Source: Catenovulum sediminis (GTDB lineage: Bacteria; Pseudomonadota; Gammaproteobacteria; Enterobacterales; Alteromonadaceae). Taken from it: a stretch of 64,000 bases of DNA. Shown piece after piece: positions 1 to 8,016 of this stretch. The position numbers and the translations under genes are program-made. The stretch's first letter is position 1. Each line of letters starts with the position of its first letter. The notes beneath the pieces are model-generated. The model was not told the origin of the DNA. It made no database searches and saw only the letters and a list, made by a program, of their open reading frames with translations. Where the stretch lies: contig NZ_CP041660.1 of the NCBI RefSeq assembly GCF_007289895.1, forward strand, positions 3,286,001-3,350,000, in the 5' to 3' direction.

Positions 1-2
1 TC

Positions 3-116
3 ATTGTAAACTCGATTGGTGGCATTATGCTTGAGTCTATGGTGATTGGTATCAATTTATCGACCATGATTAGGCTATACAAAGCGCAAAATAACGAATT
101 GTCTCTGCAAAATTAA
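3..116 (+). CDS. C-terminal end of an unidentified, probably membrane, protein (cut by window edge)
   Basis: One frame is open from the window edge to a TAA and encodes 37 residues beginning IVNSIGGIMLESMVIGI. The first part is hydrophobic and could be a last membrane helix; it is followed by a polar tail. The pattern vaguely recalls the end of YgjV-type inner-membrane proteins, but this is too short to assign. The gene body lies outside the window. Confidence 0.4.
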   Translation: MVNSIGGIMLESMVIGINLSTMIRLYKAQNNELSLQN

Positions 117-238
117 TAAGTTTATATCACTAATATACCTGCATCTATACCTGTATCGCTTTTATAAAATTTCTTGAATTCGACACCTCAACACCTCAAC
201 GCCGGGCAGTCCAAATTGAAAACTAATGTAGTCTCGCA

Positions 239-276
239 TTGACATATGGAATTTCATATATATGATATTTCATATG
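239..276 (+). promoter_or_regulatory. ars operon promoter with overlapping palindromic operator
   Basis: A near-consensus sigma-70 promoter is visible: TTGACA at 239-244, 16 bases, TATGAT at 261-266. A perfect 12-bp palindrome, TCATATATATGA, lies at 254-265 over the -10 element and extends imperfectly to 250-269. CATATG repeats flank it at 243-248 and 271-276. AT-rich palindromes over the core promoter are the usual binding sites of ArsR repressors, so this is probably the autoregulatory operator. Confidence 0.75.
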
Positions 277-295
277 TGTTTAGTGGGAATTAAAT

Positions 296-631
296 ATGTT
301 ATGTCCTTTAACATTTTATAAGTGTCTTTCTGAAGATACGCGCTTGAAAATTTTGCTGTTGATTGCCACTCGAGGCGAGTTGTGTGTTTGTGATTTAACC
401 ACTGCATTGCAACTAAGTCAGCCAAAAGTATCCCGTCATTTGGCGGAGTTACGCAAATGTGGTTTGTTGTCTGATCAAAGAAAAGGCAAGTGGGTTTATT
501 ATCAATTTAATCCAGACCTGCCGGATTGGGCTGTAGATGTGCTGCAAAACACAGCTAAAAATAATTCGCAATATATCGATTCGTTGTTGTCTATGTTGGA
601 TACCCAGCAGGACACTTGTACCCGTTCTTAA
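296..631 (+). CDS. arsR: ArsR-family arsenic-responsive repressor
   Basis: A 111-residue winged-helix repressor of the ArsR/SmtB family. The metalloid-sensing motif ELCVCDL is present with Cys30 and Cys32 at the start of the alpha-3 helix, followed by the recognition helix around LSQPKVSRHLAELRKCGLL. In the family, As(III) binding to these cysteines releases the repressor from DNA. It is the first gene of an operon with arsC, arsH and acr3, and a palindrome covers the promoter just upstream, so autoregulation is likely. Length is normal for the family. The start ATG follows a GGGA sequence about 10 bases upstream. Confidence 0.93.
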   Translation: MLCPLTFYKCLSEDTRLKILLLIATRGELCVCDLTTALQLSQPKVSRHLAELRKCGLLSDQRKGKWVYYQFNPDLPDWAVDVLQNTAKNNSQYIDSLLSMLDTQQDTCTRS

Positions 632-647
632 TTTATAGGTTTTAATA

Positions 648-1118
648 ATGAAAATTTTATATATATGTACGCATAACCGTTGTCGTAGCATTTTATCTGA
701 GGCAATCAGTAACCATTTTTCAGATGGTAAATTAGAAGCTAAAAGTGCGGGTAGTCAACCGTCTGGCGAAGTGCACCCTTTATCACTTAAGTATTTGCAA
801 GAAGCGGGTATTGCTACTGAAGGTTTGCAAAGTCAATCTTGGGATGAGTTTGAAGATTTTGCGCCTGATATTGTTGTTACTGTGTGTGATTCAGCAGCCG
901 GTGAGGCTTGCCCTGTCTGGTTTGGCAATAGTGTAAAAGTACATTGGGGTTTATCAGATCCTTCTAAATTAGAAGGCTCTGAAAGTGAAAAAGCAGAAGC
1001 ATTTCGCGCGACGATTGCTGAAATTAAATCAAGAGTAGAGGCGTTAAAGTCGATTTCAGTTGATGTCAGTGAGCAGACTGCATTGCGCGCTGCATTAAAA
1101 GAATGCGGGGCTGTGTAA
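648..1118 (+). CDS. arsC: Arsenate reductase, low-molecular-weight phosphatase type (thioredoxin-coupled)
   Basis: A 156-residue cytoplasmic enzyme that reduces As(V) to As(III). The N-terminus carries the CX5R phosphatase loop CTHNRCRS, with Cys7 as nucleophile and Arg13. Two further cysteines, Cys80 and Cys88 in [13 protein letters not shown], match the relay cysteines of thioredoxin-dependent ArsC (Cys82 and Cys89 in the Staphylococcus enzyme). The product is then exported by Acr3 from the same operon. It starts 16 bases after arsR and its stop overlaps the arsH start in TAATG. The C-terminus is about 20 residues longer than the minimal family members. Confidence 0.92.
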   Translation: MKILYICTHNRCRSILSEAISNHFSDGKLEAKSAGSQPSGEVHPLSLKYLQEAGIATEGLQSQSWDEFEDFAPDIVVTVCDSAAGEACPVWFGNSVKVHWGLSDPSKLEGSESEKAEAFRATIAEIKSRVEALKSISVDVSEQTALRAALKECGAV

Positions 1119-1837
1119 TGTCAGATATAGATTTATCATTACCTAATGTTGATGAATCGCAGTTTCAAGTGCCTAGCTTGGATGCAATGAAGCAACAATA
1201 TAGTCAACATAAACCTCGGATCTTATTATTGTACGGATCGCTAAGAGATCGTTCTTATAGCCGTTTGGTTATTGAAGAATGTCAGCGTTTATTAGAAAAA
1301 ATGGGCGCTGAAACGCGCATTTTTAACCCGTCTGGTTTACCTCTACCCGATGATGCAGACGCAGAGCATGAAAAAGTGCAAGAGCTACGCGAGTTAGCAA
1401 TGTGGTCCGAAGGGCAAATATGGTGTTCACCGGAAAGGCATGGAGCGATGACGGGTATCATGAAAAGCCAAATTGACTGGATCCCATTAAGCTTGGGTGG
1501 CGTTCGACCAACACAAGGGAAAACACTTGCGATAATGCAGGTTTGTGGTGGAAGTCAGTCGTTTAATGCGGTTAATCAGATGCGTATTCTAGGCCGCTGG
1601 ATGCGTATGTTAACCATTCCTAATCAGTCTTCTGTTGCCAAAGCATTTTTAGAATTTGAAGAAGATGGCCGGATGAAACCCTCCCCTTATTACAATCGCA
1701 TCGTGGACGTCGTTGAAGAGTTGATGAAATTTACCTTGCTTACTCGTGACAATGCATCGTATTTGGTTGACCGTTATTCTGAACGCGTCGAATCGGCCGA
1801 GCAGGTTAGTCAGCGCGTAAATCAAAGATCAATTTAG
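1118..1837 (+). CDS. arsH: ArsH, NADPH-dependent FMN reductase / organoarsenical oxidase
   Basis: A 239-residue flavodoxin-like protein. The FMN phosphate loop is [10 protein letters not shown] (residues 40-49), and the ArsH signature [10 protein letters not shown] lies at 104-113. ArsH proteins oxidise trivalent methylated or aromatic arsenicals with NADPH and often sit in ars operons. I chose the ATG at 1118, which forms a TAATG junction with arsC, rather than an in-frame ATG at 1103 inside arsC, because translational coupling is typical here. It is followed 11 bases later by acr3. Confidence 0.92.
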   Translation: MSDIDLSLPNVDESQFQVPSLDAMKQQYSQHKPRILLLYGSLRDRSYSRLVIEECQRLLEKMGAETRIFNPSGLPLPDDADAEHEKVQELRELAMWSEGQIWCSPERHGAMTGIMKSQIDWIPLSLGGVRPTQGKTLAIMQVCGGSQSFNAVNQMRILGRWMRMLTIPNQSSVAKAFLEFEEDGRMKPSPYYNRIVDVVEELMKFTLLTRDNASYLVDRYSERVESAEQVSQRVNQRSI

Positions 1838-1848
1838 GAGGTTTACCT

Positions 1849-2883
1849 ATGGGAATTTTCGAACGCTTTTTGTCGGTCTGGGTCGGTCTAGGGATTATTG
1901 CTGGTGTATTCTTGGGCAGTATCGCGCCACAAGTTTTTAGTCAGATAGCCGCATTTGAATATGCACATGTAAACATAGTGGTCGCAGTTTTAATTTGGCT
2001 AATGATTTATCCTATGATGGTGCAGGTTGATTTTTCGGCAATTAAAGATGTCGGTAAAAAACCAAAGGGGATCATCTTAACACTGGTTATAAACTGGTTG
2101 ATTAAACCTTTTTCAATGGCGGCGTTAGGTTGGTTGTTCTTTAAAGTGTTTTTTGCAGATATGGTCGATGCACAAACTGCCAATGAATATATCGCCGGTA
2201 TGATCTTGTTAGGGGTTGCGCCTTGTACCGCGATGGTGTTTGTTTGGAGCCAGTTAACCAAAGGGGATGCAAACTACACTTTAGTGCAGGTGTCTATTAA
2301 TGATGTGATTATGATATTTGCCTTTGCGCCTATTACCGCATTTTTACTTGGTGTAACGGATATTCAGGTGCCCTGGCAAACCTTGTTGCTGTCAGTGGTA
2401 TTATACGTGTTATTACCATTATTAGCGGGTGCGATAACCAGAACCAAGCTGGACAAAAAAGATGATCACAGACGGTTAAATTCATTTTTGGCCAAAACTA
2501 AACCTTGGTCAATTGTAGGGCTAATTGCCACGGTCGTATTGCTATTTGGTTTTCAGGCCGAAACCATTTTGGCTAAACCACAAGCCATTGTTTTGATAGC
2601 TATCCCATTGCTAATTCAAACCTATGGCATATTTGCGATAGCTTATTTTGCCGCGAAAAAAATGAAACTGCCGCACAATGTTGCTGCACCGGCTTGTATG
2701 ATAGGCACCTCAAACTTTTTTGAGTTGGCCGTGGCGGTTGCGATATCACTCTTTGGTTTACACTCGGGTGCTGCGTTGGCAACAGTTGTTGGTGTTTTGG
2801 TTGAAGTACCTGTGATGTTGTCTTTGGTTTATTTTGCCAATAGAACACGCCATTGGTTTACGGGCTCTGATACGAGCGCCTAA
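1849..2883 (+). CDS. acr3: Arsenite efflux transporter Acr3
   Basis: A 344-residue inner-membrane carrier with about ten hydrophobic segments, of the ACR3/BASS superfamily. Diagnostic features are [11 protein letters not shown] with conserved Cys126 in the fourth helix region and a glutamate in the late VLVEVPVM segment, both implicated in As(III) transport in characterised Acr3 proteins. It exports the arsenite produced by ArsC. An excellent AGGAGG ribosome-binding site lies 8 bases before the ATG. Its last 26 bases overlap the 3' end of the convergent AraC-type gene. Confidence 0.94.
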   Translation: MGIFERFLSVWVGLGIIAGVFLGSIAPQVFSQIAAFEYAHVNIVVAVLIWLMIYPMMVQVDFSAIKDVGKKPKGIILTLVINWLIKPFSMAALGWLFFKVFFADMVDAQTANEYIAGMILLGVAPCTAMVFVWSQLTKGDANYTLVQVSINDVIMIFAFAPITAFLLGVTDIQVPWQTLLLSVVLYVLLPLLAGAITRTKLDKKDDHRRLNSFLAKTKPWSIVGLIATVVLLFGFQAETILAKPQAIVLIAIPLLIQTYGIFAIAYFAAKKMKLPHNVAAPACMIGTSNFFELAVAVAISLFGLHSGAALATVVGVLVEVPVMLSLVYFANRTRHWFTGSDTSA

Positions 2884-3601
2884 ATTCAGAGGGTGTCTCT
2901 GCAAAAAAGTTTGTGAATTGCCGGGTAAAATAACTCGGATCTGTGTAGCCAGTTTCACTGGCTATTGCAGAGATTGGCATAGCTGTTTCAGTTAACAGCC
3001 TTCTGGCATGTTCAAGACGTACCTCATTTATGTATTGTTTCGGCGTTTTATGTAAATATTTTTTAAAACGCCTTTCTAATGCACTAACTGACAAGTGTGC
3101 TATTTCAGCTAGTTCTACAATACAGATGTTTTTCATATATTGCGCTCGAATATATTCCACCGGAATTTTTAACGCATGCATGCCACTTAACGCACGAGAA
3201 GTTTTTTCTAAATGACGCGACGTGCCATATGAGCCGATGATGTTATTTGTTTGATCAAACAGCGGCCGTTTTGAGGTTGTAAACCACCCCAAGTCACCCG
3301 ATTTTAAGATATTCATTTCCAATCTATCGTCAACAAGTTGACCAGCCATCACTCTTTGATCGTCCATGACAAATTGTCTTGCTAAGTGAGTTGGTGCGAA
3401 ATCATAGTCACTTAAACCAATTGCTTGCTCTAGATTATTAACCCCTATATGCGCTTGAAAAGACTTATTCGCATAAATAATTTTGCTATCGGCATCTTTA
3501 ATCCAAAACAGAATATCGGGTAACAAATCAAACATACTGATGAGTTGTTGAACGCCAACCTTGTCTAAAAAATCATCTATTTCTGTGTGTTTTAATGACA
3601 T
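2858..3601 (-). CDS. PAS-domain AraC-family transcriptional regulator
   Basis: A 247-residue regulator. Residues about 20-130 form a PAS sensor ([20 protein letters not shown], then [11 protein letters not shown]), and about 150-245 form the double helix-turn-helix of AraC/XylS proteins, ending [20 protein letters not shown]. It is divergent from the sugar operon starting at 3852, so it probably activates that operon; this is inferred from position only. The ligand of the PAS domain is unknown. It overlaps the end of acr3 tail-to-tail, which gives transcriptional opposition but no functional link to arsenic. Confidence 0.85.
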   Translation of the reverse strand: MSLKHTEIDDFLDKVGVQQLISMFDLLPDILFWIKDADSKIIYANKSFQAHIGVNNLEQAIGLSDYDFAPTHLARQFVMDDQRVMAGQLVDDRLEMNILKSGDLGWFTTSKRPLFDQTNNIIGSYGTSRHLEKTSRALSGMHALKIPVEYIRAQYMKNICIVELAEIAHLSVSALERRFKKYLHKTPKQYINEVRLEHARRLLTETAMPISAIASETGYTDPSYFTRQFTNFFAETPSEFRRSYQSP

Positions 3602-3646
3602 TTTTTGCTTCTTAATTAAACGATTAGATATTTGTAATTTTGCAAA

Positions 3647-3757
3647 TTGTTTTCAATTTTGAGATGAATGTATAGTTTCGACTGCAAAGTTGCAAACACA
3701 AGTATGATAGCAGCTTGTAATAAAGTCAGCCAGCTCAACGCCGAATTAGTCCTAATT
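3647..3757 (+). promoter_or_regulatory. Candidate promoter and palindrome for the sugar oxidation operon
   Basis: A plausible promoter for the gene at 3852 is TTGTTT (3647-3652), 18 bases, TATAGT (3671-3676), leaving a leader of about 170 bases. Within that leader a 14-bp palindrome, AATTAG-TC-CTAATT, lies at 3744-3757. It could be an operator, although AraC proteins usually bind direct repeats. Assigned by eye. Confidence 0.35.
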
Positions 3758-3851
3758 TAGACCGATTTACTTCTAACGAATTGTATTTAATTTAAACTAA
3801 CATGGTTAACAATGAATTAACCTTGTTGTCGAGTTTAAAAGGGGAAGACAA

Positions 3852-5018
3852 ATGCAAAAGATTAGAATGGGCATGGTTGGCGGTGGGCAGGGCGCTTTTA
3901 TTGGCGCAGTACACCGCATGGCTGCAAATTTAGACGGACAGATCGAACTGGTGTGCGGTGCATTTAGTAGTACTGCTGAACGTTCAAAACAATCTGGTCG
4001 CGCATTGTTTTTAGATGACTCGCGCTGTTATAGCAGTTATCAAGAAATGTTCGAAGTTGAGTCAAAGTTGCCTGCCGATAAGCGCATGCAGTTGGTAGCA
4101 ATTGTTACACCAAACCATTTACATTTTCCGGTTGCCAAAATGGCAATTGAACACGGTTTTCATGTGATGTCAGATAAACCAGCTACTTTTACCTTGGAAG
4201 AGGCTTTAGCACTTGAAGAGATTTTAAATGCGCATGATGTGTTATACGGGTTAACACATACTTATACCGGCTACCCAATGGTTAAAGAAGCAAAAGCGCT
4301 CATTAATGCAGGCAAAATCGGTAAAGTTAGAAAAATAGTGGTTGAATACCCACAAGGTTGGCTGGCTGAAGCACCGGACCAAAGTAACAAACAAGCAATT
4401 TGGCGTTTAGACCCAAAACAAGCTGGGATCAGTTGTTGTATGGGCGATATTGGCGTGCATGCTGCCAACTTAGCAGAATATATGTCAAGCCTTGAAATTA
4501 CTGAACTATGTGCTGATTTGGTTGCTACGGTTGAAAACAGAGAACTAGATGATGATGGCACCGTACTTTTAAAATTTAACAATGGTGCACGTGGTGTGTT
4601 GATGGCAAGCCAAATATCCGTAGGTGAAGAAAACAATTTAAAAATTAGAGTATATGGTGAAACGGGGGGGCTGGAATGGTCTCAGCAAGAACCGAATTCT
4701 CTGATCCTAAAAGATTTGCACGAACCAAACCAAATATTACGCGCCGGTATTGGTCAACAATCTGAATTTGCGACTGCAAATATGCGTACACCGGCCGGTC
4801 ATCCGGAAGGGTATCTGGAAGCTTTTGCAAATATCTATCGCAATTTTGCACAGCAAATTAGAGCCTTTGAAGAAAAACAAACGCCCGATGAAATTGCTCA
4901 GGATGTCCCAGGCATCAAAGAAGCTGTGCGCGGTATGGCATTTATCGAAAATGTCGTTGCGGCCAGTCAGTCAAACGAAAAGTGGCATGCGTTTAGTATT
5001 GCACCGAATAATAAGTAA
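3852..5018 (+). CDS. Gfo/Idh/MocA-family NAD(P)-dependent sugar oxidoreductase
   Basis: A 388-residue cytoplasmic dehydrogenase. The Rossmann motif GGGQGAFIGAVHR lies at residues 10-22. The dinucleotide-domain motif usually written EKP appears as DKP in VMSDKPATFTLEEA, and the C-terminal alpha/beta domain carries a GDIGVHAANLAEY catalytic segment. Family members oxidise or reduce sugars, inositols and 3-keto-sugars. It is the first gene of a six-gene operon and is followed 33 bases later by a sugar isomerase. A purine-rich AAGGGGAAG sequence precedes the ATG. The exact substrate cannot be read from the sequence. Confidence 0.85.
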   Translation: MQKIRMGMVGGGQGAFIGAVHRMAANLDGQIELVCGAFSSTAERSKQSGRALFLDDSRCYSSYQEMFEVESKLPADKRMQLVAIVTPNHLHFPVAKMAIEHGFHVMSDKPATFTLEEALALEEILNAHDVLYGLTHTYTGYPMVKEAKALINAGKIGKVRKIVVEYPQGWLAEAPDQSNKQAIWRLDPKQAGISCCMGDIGVHAANLAEYMSSLEITELCADLVATVENRELDDDGTVLLKFNNGARGVLMASQISVGEENNLKIRVYGETGGLEWSQQEPNSLILKDLHEPNQILRAGIGQQSEFATANMRTPAGHPEGYLEAFANIYRNFAQQIRAFEEKQTPDEIAQDVPGIKEAVRGMAFIENVVAASQSNEKWHAFSIAPNNK

Positions 5019-5051
5019 AAGAATAATTAAATTAATAGGAGCATCCGTCTC

Positions 5052-6104
5052 ATGAGTCAAATTAAAGGTCCTGCTATATTTTTAGCACAATTTGCAGGTG
5101 ATGAAGCGCCATACAATAACTTGTCTGATATATGTAACTGGGTTGCCGGTATGGGATATAAAGCCGTGCAAATTCCAACTTGGGATAAACGTTTGTTTAA
5201 TCTTGAATTGGCCGCAGAAAGTAAAGATTATTGTGATGAAGTACAAGGTATTGTTGCCCAACACGGTCTTGAAATCAGTGAATTGTCTACGCATTTACAA
5301 GGTCAATTGGTTGCGGTACATCCGGCATACGACACAATGTTTGAAGGTTTTGCGCCTGAAGAATTAAAAGGTAAACCAGCTGATCGTACTGAGTGGGCAA
5401 TTTCTCAGCTTAAAGCAGCAGCTAAAGCCAGCCAAAATTTAGGCTTAACCGCACATGCTAGTTTTTCTGGTGCGTTATTATGGCAAACCGTTTATCCGTG
5501 GCCACAGCGTCCAGCTGGATTAGTTGAACAAGGTTTTGCCGAATTAGCGAAACGTTGGTTGCCGATACTCAACGCGTTTGATGATGCTGGTGTAGATGTT
5601 TGTTATGAACTCCATCCGGGTGAAGATTTACACGATGGTGTTACCTTCGAAAGGTTTTTAGAAGCAACGGGTAATCATGCGCGTGCAAATCTTTTATATG
5701 ATCCAAGTCATTTCGTGTTACAGCAACTAGACTATCTGTCATTTATCGATATTTATCATGAACGCATTAAAGCTTTCCATGTGAAAGATGCCGAATTTAA
5801 TATGAACGGTCGAAGCGGCATATATGGCGGTTACCAATCTTGGGTTGATCGTCCAGGACGTTTTCGCTCTTTAGGTGATGGTCAGATTGATTTTAGTGGC
5901 ATTTTTAGCAAATTAACACAATACGGATTTTCAGGTTGGGCTGTTTTGGAGTGGGAATGCTGCCTTAAACATCCAGAGCAGGGAGCGAAAGAAGGGGCTG
6001 AGTTTATTAAAAAGCACCTCATTCGCCGCGCTGAAAAAGCTTTTGATGATTTTGCATCCGTCGGTGCAGATGAAGCGTTAAACAACAAAATACTCGGGTT
6101 ATAA
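5052..6104 (+). CDS. Sugar phosphate isomerase/epimerase family TIM barrel (cytoplasmic)
   Basis: A 350-residue xylose-isomerase-like TIM barrel (AP endonuclease 2 superfamily). Acidic and His residues typical of the divalent metal site occur in CYELHPGEDLHDG, LLYDPSHF, AFHVKDAEF and VLEWECCLKHPEQG. No signal peptide is seen, so it acts in the cytoplasm. Proteins of this type accompany Gfo/Idh enzymes in inositol, 3-keto-sugar and related pathways. It begins 33 bases after the dehydrogenase with an AGGAG site, and its stop is 10 bases before the MFS gene, so it is cotranscribed. Substrate unknown. Confidence 0.82.
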   Translation: MSQIKGPAIFLAQFAGDEAPYNNLSDICNWVAGMGYKAVQIPTWDKRLFNLELAAESKDYCDEVQGIVAQHGLEISELSTHLQGQLVAVHPAYDTMFEGFAPEELKGKPADRTEWAISQLKAAAKASQNLGLTAHASFSGALLWQTVYPWPQRPAGLVEQGFAELAKRWLPILNAFDDAGVDVCYELHPGEDLHDGVTFERFLEATGNHARANLLYDPSHFVLQQLDYLSFIDIYHERIKAFHVKDAEFNMNGRSGIYGGYQSWVDRPGRFRSLGDGQIDFSGIFSKLTQYGFSGWAVLEWECCLKHPEQGAKEGAEFIKKHLIRRAEKAFDDFASVGADEALNNKILGL

Positions 6105-6114
6105 GGTAAATACT

Positions 6115-7377
6115 ATGATGCAGATTAATCGTTCAAGATTGTTTATTGCAAGCTGTATTGCACTGGCCGTAACCGCAATGACGTTTGCAATTCGTGCTGG
6201 TATATTGGGCCAGCTCAGTGACAGCTATGGTTTATCAGATACAGAATTAGGTTGGATCAATGCGATGGCTTTCGCCGGCTTTCCTGTTGCAACTATGCTA
6301 GGTGGCTTTTTATACAATCTGATGGGCGCTAAAAAATTATTAATCGTCGCGTTTTTCTGCCATTTGTTGGGTTTGATTTTAACAATGGCTGCTGATGGCT
6401 TCTGGTTATTAATTATCTCCAGCTTCTTTATTGGTTTTGCAAATGGTTCGGTAGAAGCGGGTTGTAATCCACTGATTGCCGATATGTACCATAAAAATAA
6501 AACAACCATGCTGAATAAATTTCATGTTTGGTTTCCAGGTGGCATTGTAATCGGCGCTTTAATTTCTAAATTTATGACAGATGCAAGTTTGGGATGGGAA
6601 TTACAAATTGCGGTTATGTTATTACCAACCGTCATTTATGGTTATTTAATGTTGACTCAGAAATTTCCTGAAGCAGAAAATATTGATAATTCGACCTCGC
6701 ATAACATTAAAGCATTAGCCTCTCCATTGTTTATTTTTATGGTGCTGTGTATGACTTTAACGGCGACAACAGAGTTGGGTACACAGCAGTGGATTGAACG
6801 TATATTGGGCGCATCGGGTGCTTCTCCTATGATTATCATGGCGATGGTCACGGGATTAATGGCAGTAGGCCGTTATTTTGCTGGCCCCTTGGTACATACG
6901 TTGAATCCAGTGGGTATTTTATTAGCTTCAGCTATCGTATCGACGTTAGGGATCTATACTATGAGTATCGCAACGGGCAATATGGTTTATTTCGCTGCGA
7001 TTTTGTTTGCTTTAGGGGTTACTTACTTTTGGCCGACCATGATAGGTTTTATAGCTGAATATCAGCCTAGAACGGGCGCCTTAGGCATGTCGCTAATAGG
7101 TGGCGCTGGAATGTTTTCAGTGAGCATGTGGAATCCGGTTATCGGAAGCTGGATTGATGAAGGTCGCGTTCAGGCGGCAAGCCAGAATTTGGTTGGTCCT
7201 GCCGCCGAATTAGCGGCTGGACAGGCAACCTTGTCCAATTTGACCTTATTTCCATTGGTATTAATTGTTGCGTTTGGCGGCTTATATATTTATATGCGCA
7301 ACCGACCAAAGCCGCAATCGGGCCATAGCGAGGGTGAACAATCTTCTAACATTGACAACGCAGAGGGGGCCGCATGA
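6115..7377 (+). CDS. MFS sugar transporter
   Basis: A 420-residue major facilitator protein with about twelve hydrophobic segments; a cytoplasmic loop motif MGAKK follows helix 2. It lies inside the sugar-oxidation operon, so it probably imports a sugar, an oxidised sugar or a disaccharide, but the sequence does not show which. Two start ATGs are adjacent (6115 and 6118). Its stop overlaps the next start in ATGA, so translation of the two is coupled. Confidence 0.85.
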   Translation: MMQINRSRLFIASCIALAVTAMTFAIRAGILGQLSDSYGLSDTELGWINAMAFAGFPVATMLGGFLYNLMGAKKLLIVAFFCHLLGLILTMAADGFWLLIISSFFIGFANGSVEAGCNPLIADMYHKNKTTMLNKFHVWFPGGIVIGALISKFMTDASLGWELQIAVMLLPTVIYGYLMLTQKFPEAENIDNSTSHNIKALASPLFIFMVLCMTLTATTELGTQQWIERILGASGASPMIIMAMVTGLMAVGRYFAGPLVHTLNPVGILLASAIVSTLGIYTMSIATGNMVYFAAILFALGVTYFWPTMIGFIAEYQPRTGALGMSLIGGAGMFSVSMWNPVIGSWIDEGRVQAASQNLVGPAAELAAGQATLSNLTLFPLVLIVAFGGLYIYMRNRPKPQSGHSEGEQSSNIDNAEGAA

Positions 7378-7982
7378 GCGACTCGTTAAACTTAAAACGG
7401 CGTTCGCTTTTACAAGGTTTAGGAGCTGTGCTTGGCACAGCTGCTGCCTGTAATTTGCTTGGCGGAAACGCCATCGCTATTGCAAATGCTTATACACCAA
7501 AACCAAACAGTCACAAGTTAGCTGGCGAAGTTTTTTCGCAACCACAGATGCAGATGTTGCGGGATATTTGTGCACATGTGATCCCGAAAACCGATACGCC
7601 AGGTGCAGTTGATGTGGATTGTCATGGTTTCGTTGATCATCAACTCAAACATGTGCATGAGCAAAGTGCACAATCGTCTGCGACTGCAATCTTGGATAAA
7701 ATAAATCAAGTTTGCCAAACCCGATTTAGCAAAGGTTTTATTGAGCTAAACGATGCGCAACAATTGGATATATTACAACAAGTTGAGACTCTTCAGGGAG
7801 CTTTTTCTAAGCAGGATGAAACCGGTTTTAAGCTGGTTAAGTCCTTGATCGTCTTTGGCTACTACACATCGCAAGCTGGGGCGATGCAAGAACTGCGTTA
7901 TTTGCCGGTACCAGGTGGTTTTAGAGGCTCGGTACCTTATAAAGATGTGGGCACTGCTTGGAGTTCTAAAGCGTATTATTAA
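7374..7982 (+). CDS. Gluconate 2-dehydrogenase subunit 3 family protein, Tat-exported
   Basis: A 202-residue small dehydrogenase subunit. The N-terminus has a twin-arginine signal, KRRSLLQGLG at residues 8-17, followed by a hydrophobic stretch and an Ala-rich cleavage region near residue 35-40. The body (QMQMLRDICAHVIPKTDTPGA) is typical of the gluconate 2-dehydrogenase subunit 3 family. In glucoside 3-dehydrogenases and related complexes this subunit carries the Tat signal for the larger flavoprotein, which here (next gene) has none. The ATG overlaps the MFS stop by four bases. Confidence 0.88.
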   Translation: MSDSLNLKRRSLLQGLGAVLGTAAACNLLGGNAIAIANAYTPKPNSHKLAGEVFSQPQMQMLRDICAHVIPKTDTPGAVDVDCHGFVDHQLKHVHEQSAQSSATAILDKINQVCQTRFSKGFIELNDAQQLDILQQVETLQGAFSKQDETGFKLVKSLIVFGYYTSQAGAMQELRYLPVPGGFRGSVPYKDVGTAWSSKAYY

Positions 7983-8016
7983 GCTTTTCACGATAGATTT
8001 TTAACGAGAGCAATGT

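Noticed and set aside
191-206. Short direct repeat ACACCTCA / ACACCTCAA upstream of ars
   Set aside because: Only two copies of an 8-9-base unit; no sign of a repeat array or attachment site.
2858-2883. acr3 / AraC tail overlap as a sign that the regulator controls arsenic genes
   Set aside because: The genes are convergent; the regulator faces away from the ars promoter and towards the sugar operon.
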